7,135 nucleotides of DNA from contig PMHI01000061.1 in assembly GCA_003156615.1 (NCBI GenBank), forward strand, positions 1 to 7,135, written 5' to 3'. Below the pieces are notes generated by a model. That model saw only the letters and a list, made by a program, of their open reading frames with translations. It was not told the origin of the DNA and made no database searches. Positions 5,609 through 7,135 of the stretch are shown here, piece after piece (position 1 is the first letter of the stretch; the number at the start of each line of letters is the position of its first letter). Origin of the DNA: Acidobacteriaceae bacterium (GTDB lineage: Bacteria > Acidobacteriota > Terriglobia > Terriglobales > SbA1). The position numbers and the translations under genes were made by a program.

Positions 5609-6259
5609 CTAAACGTGGACGATTCCGTTGCGCACGGCATAGAGCGTAAGATCCGCGATCGAATGCAGGTCTAGTTTGCGCATGAGGTTGGTTCGGTGAG
5701 TTTCCGCCGTCTTTACGCTGAGACTAAGGGCCGTAGCGATCTCCTTCGTGCTCTTTCCTTCGGCGACGAGCTGGATTACTTCCCTCTCTCGCGGCGTCAG
5801 AACACACTGGCTGAAAGTTTCGCTCTCGTTATGCGGACGCAGATACCCGTCGAGCATCATCTGCGCCACTTTCGAAGTGAAGAAAGTGCGGCGCTGTTGC
5901 AAAGCTTCGACCGCCGCCAGCAGGTCCCGGCCAGTGTCGGACTTAAGCAAAAAGCCGCGTGCGCCAGCGGCCAGTACTTCCCGTACCGTCTGTTCCGAAT
6001 CGTGTACGGTCAGGATCAGGATACGAGCTTCGGGCAGGATTGCCAGGATTTGTCGTGCCGCATCCAGCCCGTTGAGGTTCGGCATACCGATATCCAGCAA
6101 GAGAACGTCTGGTTTCAACTGGCTGGCACACTCTACGGCTTCACGCCCGTCTCTGGCCTCACAACAAACCTCCCATCCCGCATGAGTTTCGAGCAGGGAG
6201 CGAACACCTTTTCTCGCCACTTCGTGGTCATCCGCAATCAGGATTCGAAGGCCGCTCAA
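5609..6259 (-). CDS. NarL/FixJ-family response regulator (REC + LuxR-type HTH)
   Basis: The 216-residue protein is a complete two-component transcription regulator. The receiver domain (about 4-120) has the acidic pair D10-D11, phospho-acceptor D56 in LLLDIGMP, T84 and K106 (LLKSD), all intact. A linker leads to a LuxR/GerE helix-turn-helix (about 151-214) with LTPREREV at 154-161 and the recognition helix VKTAETHRTNLMRKL. Phosphorylation by a histidine kinase would switch DNA binding; no kinase gene is in view. The start is TTG at 6259: an in-frame TAA lies two codons upstream (6265-6263), no ATG or GTG precedes the conserved ILIADDH, and AGGGGG (6271-6266) sits six bases before the TTG. It is a paralogue of the regulator upstream on the same strand; 137 bases separate its end from the lmo0937-type gene. 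Confidence 0.95.
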   Translation of the reverse strand: MSGLRILIADDHEVARKGVRSLLETHAGWEVCCEARDGREAVECASQLKPDVLLLDIGMPNLNGLDAARQILAILPEARILILTVHDSEQTVREVLAAGARGFLLKSDTGRDLLAAVEALQQRRTFFTSKVAQMMLDGYLRPHNESETFSQCVLTPREREVIQLVAEGKSTKEIATALSLSVKTAETHRTNLMRKLDLHSIADLTLYAVRNGIVHV

Positions 6260-6439
6260 GCTTTACCCCCTGGAACAAGAATCACGAAGCGCCGATGCCA
6301 TTTTTCGGAGAAAGCGAAATTCTGTATCTGAGAACAGCTGCGTTCACAACGGGTGCAGGTTCCGAACGAATCCGCTCAAGCTGAACGCGCTCACTTTTGC
6401 ACGCGGACATGATTCAACGAGCACGGAAGTTGCCAAATC

Positions 6440-6458
6440 TGGAATTCTTTTAATTCCA
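6440..6458. promoter_or_regulatory. Palindrome TGGAATT-N5-AATTCCA, operator-like
   Basis: A perfect 7-bp inverted repeat with a 5-base centre (CTTTT), about 180 bases before the TTG start of the regulator ending at 5609. Symmetry and spacing are those of a dimeric repressor or activator site. The centre-to-arm composition is AT-rich compared with its surroundings. Confidence 0.35.
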
Positions 6459-6479
6459 ACGCCTTAGCCAGAGCCGGCA

Positions 6480-6492
6480 ATCGGAATCCGAT
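6480..6492. promoter_or_regulatory. 13-bp palindrome ATCGGAATCCGAT
   Basis: Perfect 6-bp arms around a single A. It shares the core GGAAT/ATTCC with the palindrome 22 bases to the left, so the two could be related half-sites for one dimeric regulator. This is inference from symmetry only. Confidence 0.3.
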
Positions 6493-6647
6493 GTAAGTTT
6501 TTCCCACCGCAGCATCCAGGTCGGGCTGACAATTGTTCCGACCTAATGTCAAACCGGGGAAAATCCGTCGCTGCAGGCAGGAGGCGCTGTGTCGTAGCCT
6601 ACGGCACGACCATCCGCACAAGGACCCAGTATCATTCGACCCGACTG

Positions 6648-6683
6648 CGGCCTCTGAAGCGAGGCCGGGGGTCTTAATGACCC
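6648..6683 (-). other. Two hairpins around the stop codon of the second regulator
   Basis: GGGTC-TTAAT-GACCC (6669-6683) is a perfect 5-bp stem whose loop contains the stop codon of the minus-strand gene (6676-6674). Just past it, CGGCCTC (6648-6654) pairs with GAGGCCG (6661-6667) around a 6-base loop. There is no T-run on the minus strand, so if this ends transcription it is not by the classical intrinsic route. Confidence 0.4.
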
Positions 6684-7135
6684 TCAGGCGCGACCGTGGT
6701 TTCTGTCGTGCGTTGGATCTGCGGCGGCATCTGGATCTGGATAATGTTGTTCTTGATGGCGTACACAACCAGATCGCGGATGGAATGCAGGCTGAGTTTC
6801 CGCATGATGTTGCTGCGATGCGTCTCCACGGTCTTGGTGCTCAAATTCAGGACTGTGGCCACCTCCTTGGAACTCTTGCCTTCGGCGAGAAGCTGAGTGA
6901 CCTCGCGTTCCCTGGCGGTCAGTGTCGGCAGGTTCGGAGGCTCATTCCGGGATACGGCATGACCCTTTTCCAGGAAGCCCGCCAACACCAGATCGTTCAC
7001 CCGTGGGGTGAAGAACATCCGTTTGCTCTGCAAGGCTTCGACTGCCGACACTAGATCGCGAGCTGCATCGGACTTGAGCACGAAGCCGCGCGCCCCGGCG
7101 TCAAGGGCCTCACGGATAATCTGATCGGAATCGGT
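6674..7135 (-). CDS. NarL/FixJ-family response regulator, second copy (5' partial)
   Basis: The reading frame is open to the right edge of the window (7135), so the GTG at 7081 is internal. The first 154 codons in view start TDSDQIIREALDAGARGF and run straight into VLKSDAARDL. What remains is the end of the receiver domain, with conserved K21 in VLKSD, a linker, and a LuxR-type helix-turn-helix. In that domain LTARERE is at window residues 72-78 and TKTVETHRSNIMRKL at 100-114. The phospho-acceptor Asp lies outside the window. It is a clear paralogue of the regulator ending at 5609; both share GARGF-LKSD, RREV-type HTH starts and RKL-LHSI. Unlike that copy, it carries an extra tail of about 20 residues (from QMPPQIQRTTETTV to the end), of unknown use. 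The pair likely arose by duplication. Confidence 0.95.
   Translation of the reverse strand, partial: TDSDQIIREALDAGARGFVLKSDAARDLVSAVEALQSKRMFFTPRVNDLVLAGFLEKGHAVSRNEPPNLPTLTAREREVTQLLAEGKSSKEVATVLNLSTKTVETHRSNIMRKLSLHSIRDLVVYAIKNNIIQIQMPPQIQRTTETTVAPEGH

Larger units (their letters stand above)
6260..6673. other. 414-base gap between the two regulators, no convincing gene
   Basis: I see no gene I can support here. The only long frame (minus strand, to 6391) overlaps the end of the neighbouring regulator, lacks a ribosome site and has no recognisable domain. The gap holds several palindromes, listed separately. It also has a TGACA/TGTCA pair (6527-6531, 6547-6551), a CGTAG-C-CTACG palindrome (6593-6603), and an 11-base direct repeat, CCGCTCAAGCT, at 6252-6262 and 6372-6382. 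The first copy of that repeat covers the TTG start of the downstream regulator. The length and palindromes fit a long regulated promoter region or leader for the 6259 gene, but no -35/-10 pair is convincing. Confidence 0.45.

Noticed and set aside
5696..6331. 211-aa plus-strand frame opposite the first response regulator
   Set aside because: Antisense shadow of a complete, motif-rich regulator.
6524..6552. Minus-strand promoter with TTGACA at 6552-6547
   Set aside because: No -10 like sequence at 16-18 bases spacing.
6391..6768. 125-aa minus-strand frame between the regulators
   Set aside because: It overlaps the end of the second regulator in another frame, has no ribosome site and no domain; the Arg/Ser-rich first half is typical of a shadow. 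A remnant gene cannot be fully excluded.
6533..7054. 173-aa plus-strand frame opposite the second regulator
   Set aside because: Antisense shadow of the LuxR-HTH coding region.

Overview
This window looks like a piece of an Acidobacteriota genome, probably a Terriglobia / Koribacter-type soil bacterium. The evidence is the protein-kinase type at the left edge (cytoplasmic kinase domain, one membrane span, a C-terminal propeller of SPDG repeats), the suite of tiny stress-type proteins, and the paired NarL-type regulators. This assignment is an inference from gene style; no marker gene is present.

Layout. (1) 1-2529, + strand: the 3' part of a membrane Ser/Thr protein kinase whose start lies left of the window. 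(2) 2530-2810: no gene, but a dense run of hairpin-forming inverted repeats. (3) 2811-4862, + strand: five small genes. These are a DUF1328-like membrane peptide, a Gly/Gln-rich disordered 'hydrophilin-like' protein, a protein with a very basic tail, and two small hypothetical proteins. The second and third are each followed by a good intrinsic terminator, so they are mostly separate transcription units rather than an operon. (4) 4863-5012: a convergent intergenic region with overlapping, mutually exclusive hairpins. (5) 5013-5471, - strand: a CsbD-family stress protein preceded by a 50-aa lmo0937-type membrane protein, probably one transcript. A perfect 10-bp inverted repeat abuts the ribosome-binding site of the leading gene. 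(6) 5609-7135, - strand: two paralogous NarL/FixJ response regulators, the second cut by the right edge, separated by 414 bases with no convincing gene but several palindromes.

How the genes may work together. The region reads as signalling (a Ser/Thr kinase and two LuxR-HTH response regulators without a histidine kinase in view) flanking a group of envelope or general-stress small proteins (DUF1328-like, hydrophilin-like, lmo0937, CsbD). A plausible inference is that one or both regulators control the small stress genes. Nothing in the sequence proves this. No mobile element, CRISPR array, tRNA or rRNA was seen. The best candidates for something undescribed are the lmo0937 leader inverted repeat, the hairpin array after the kinase gene, and the uncharacterised small proteins.
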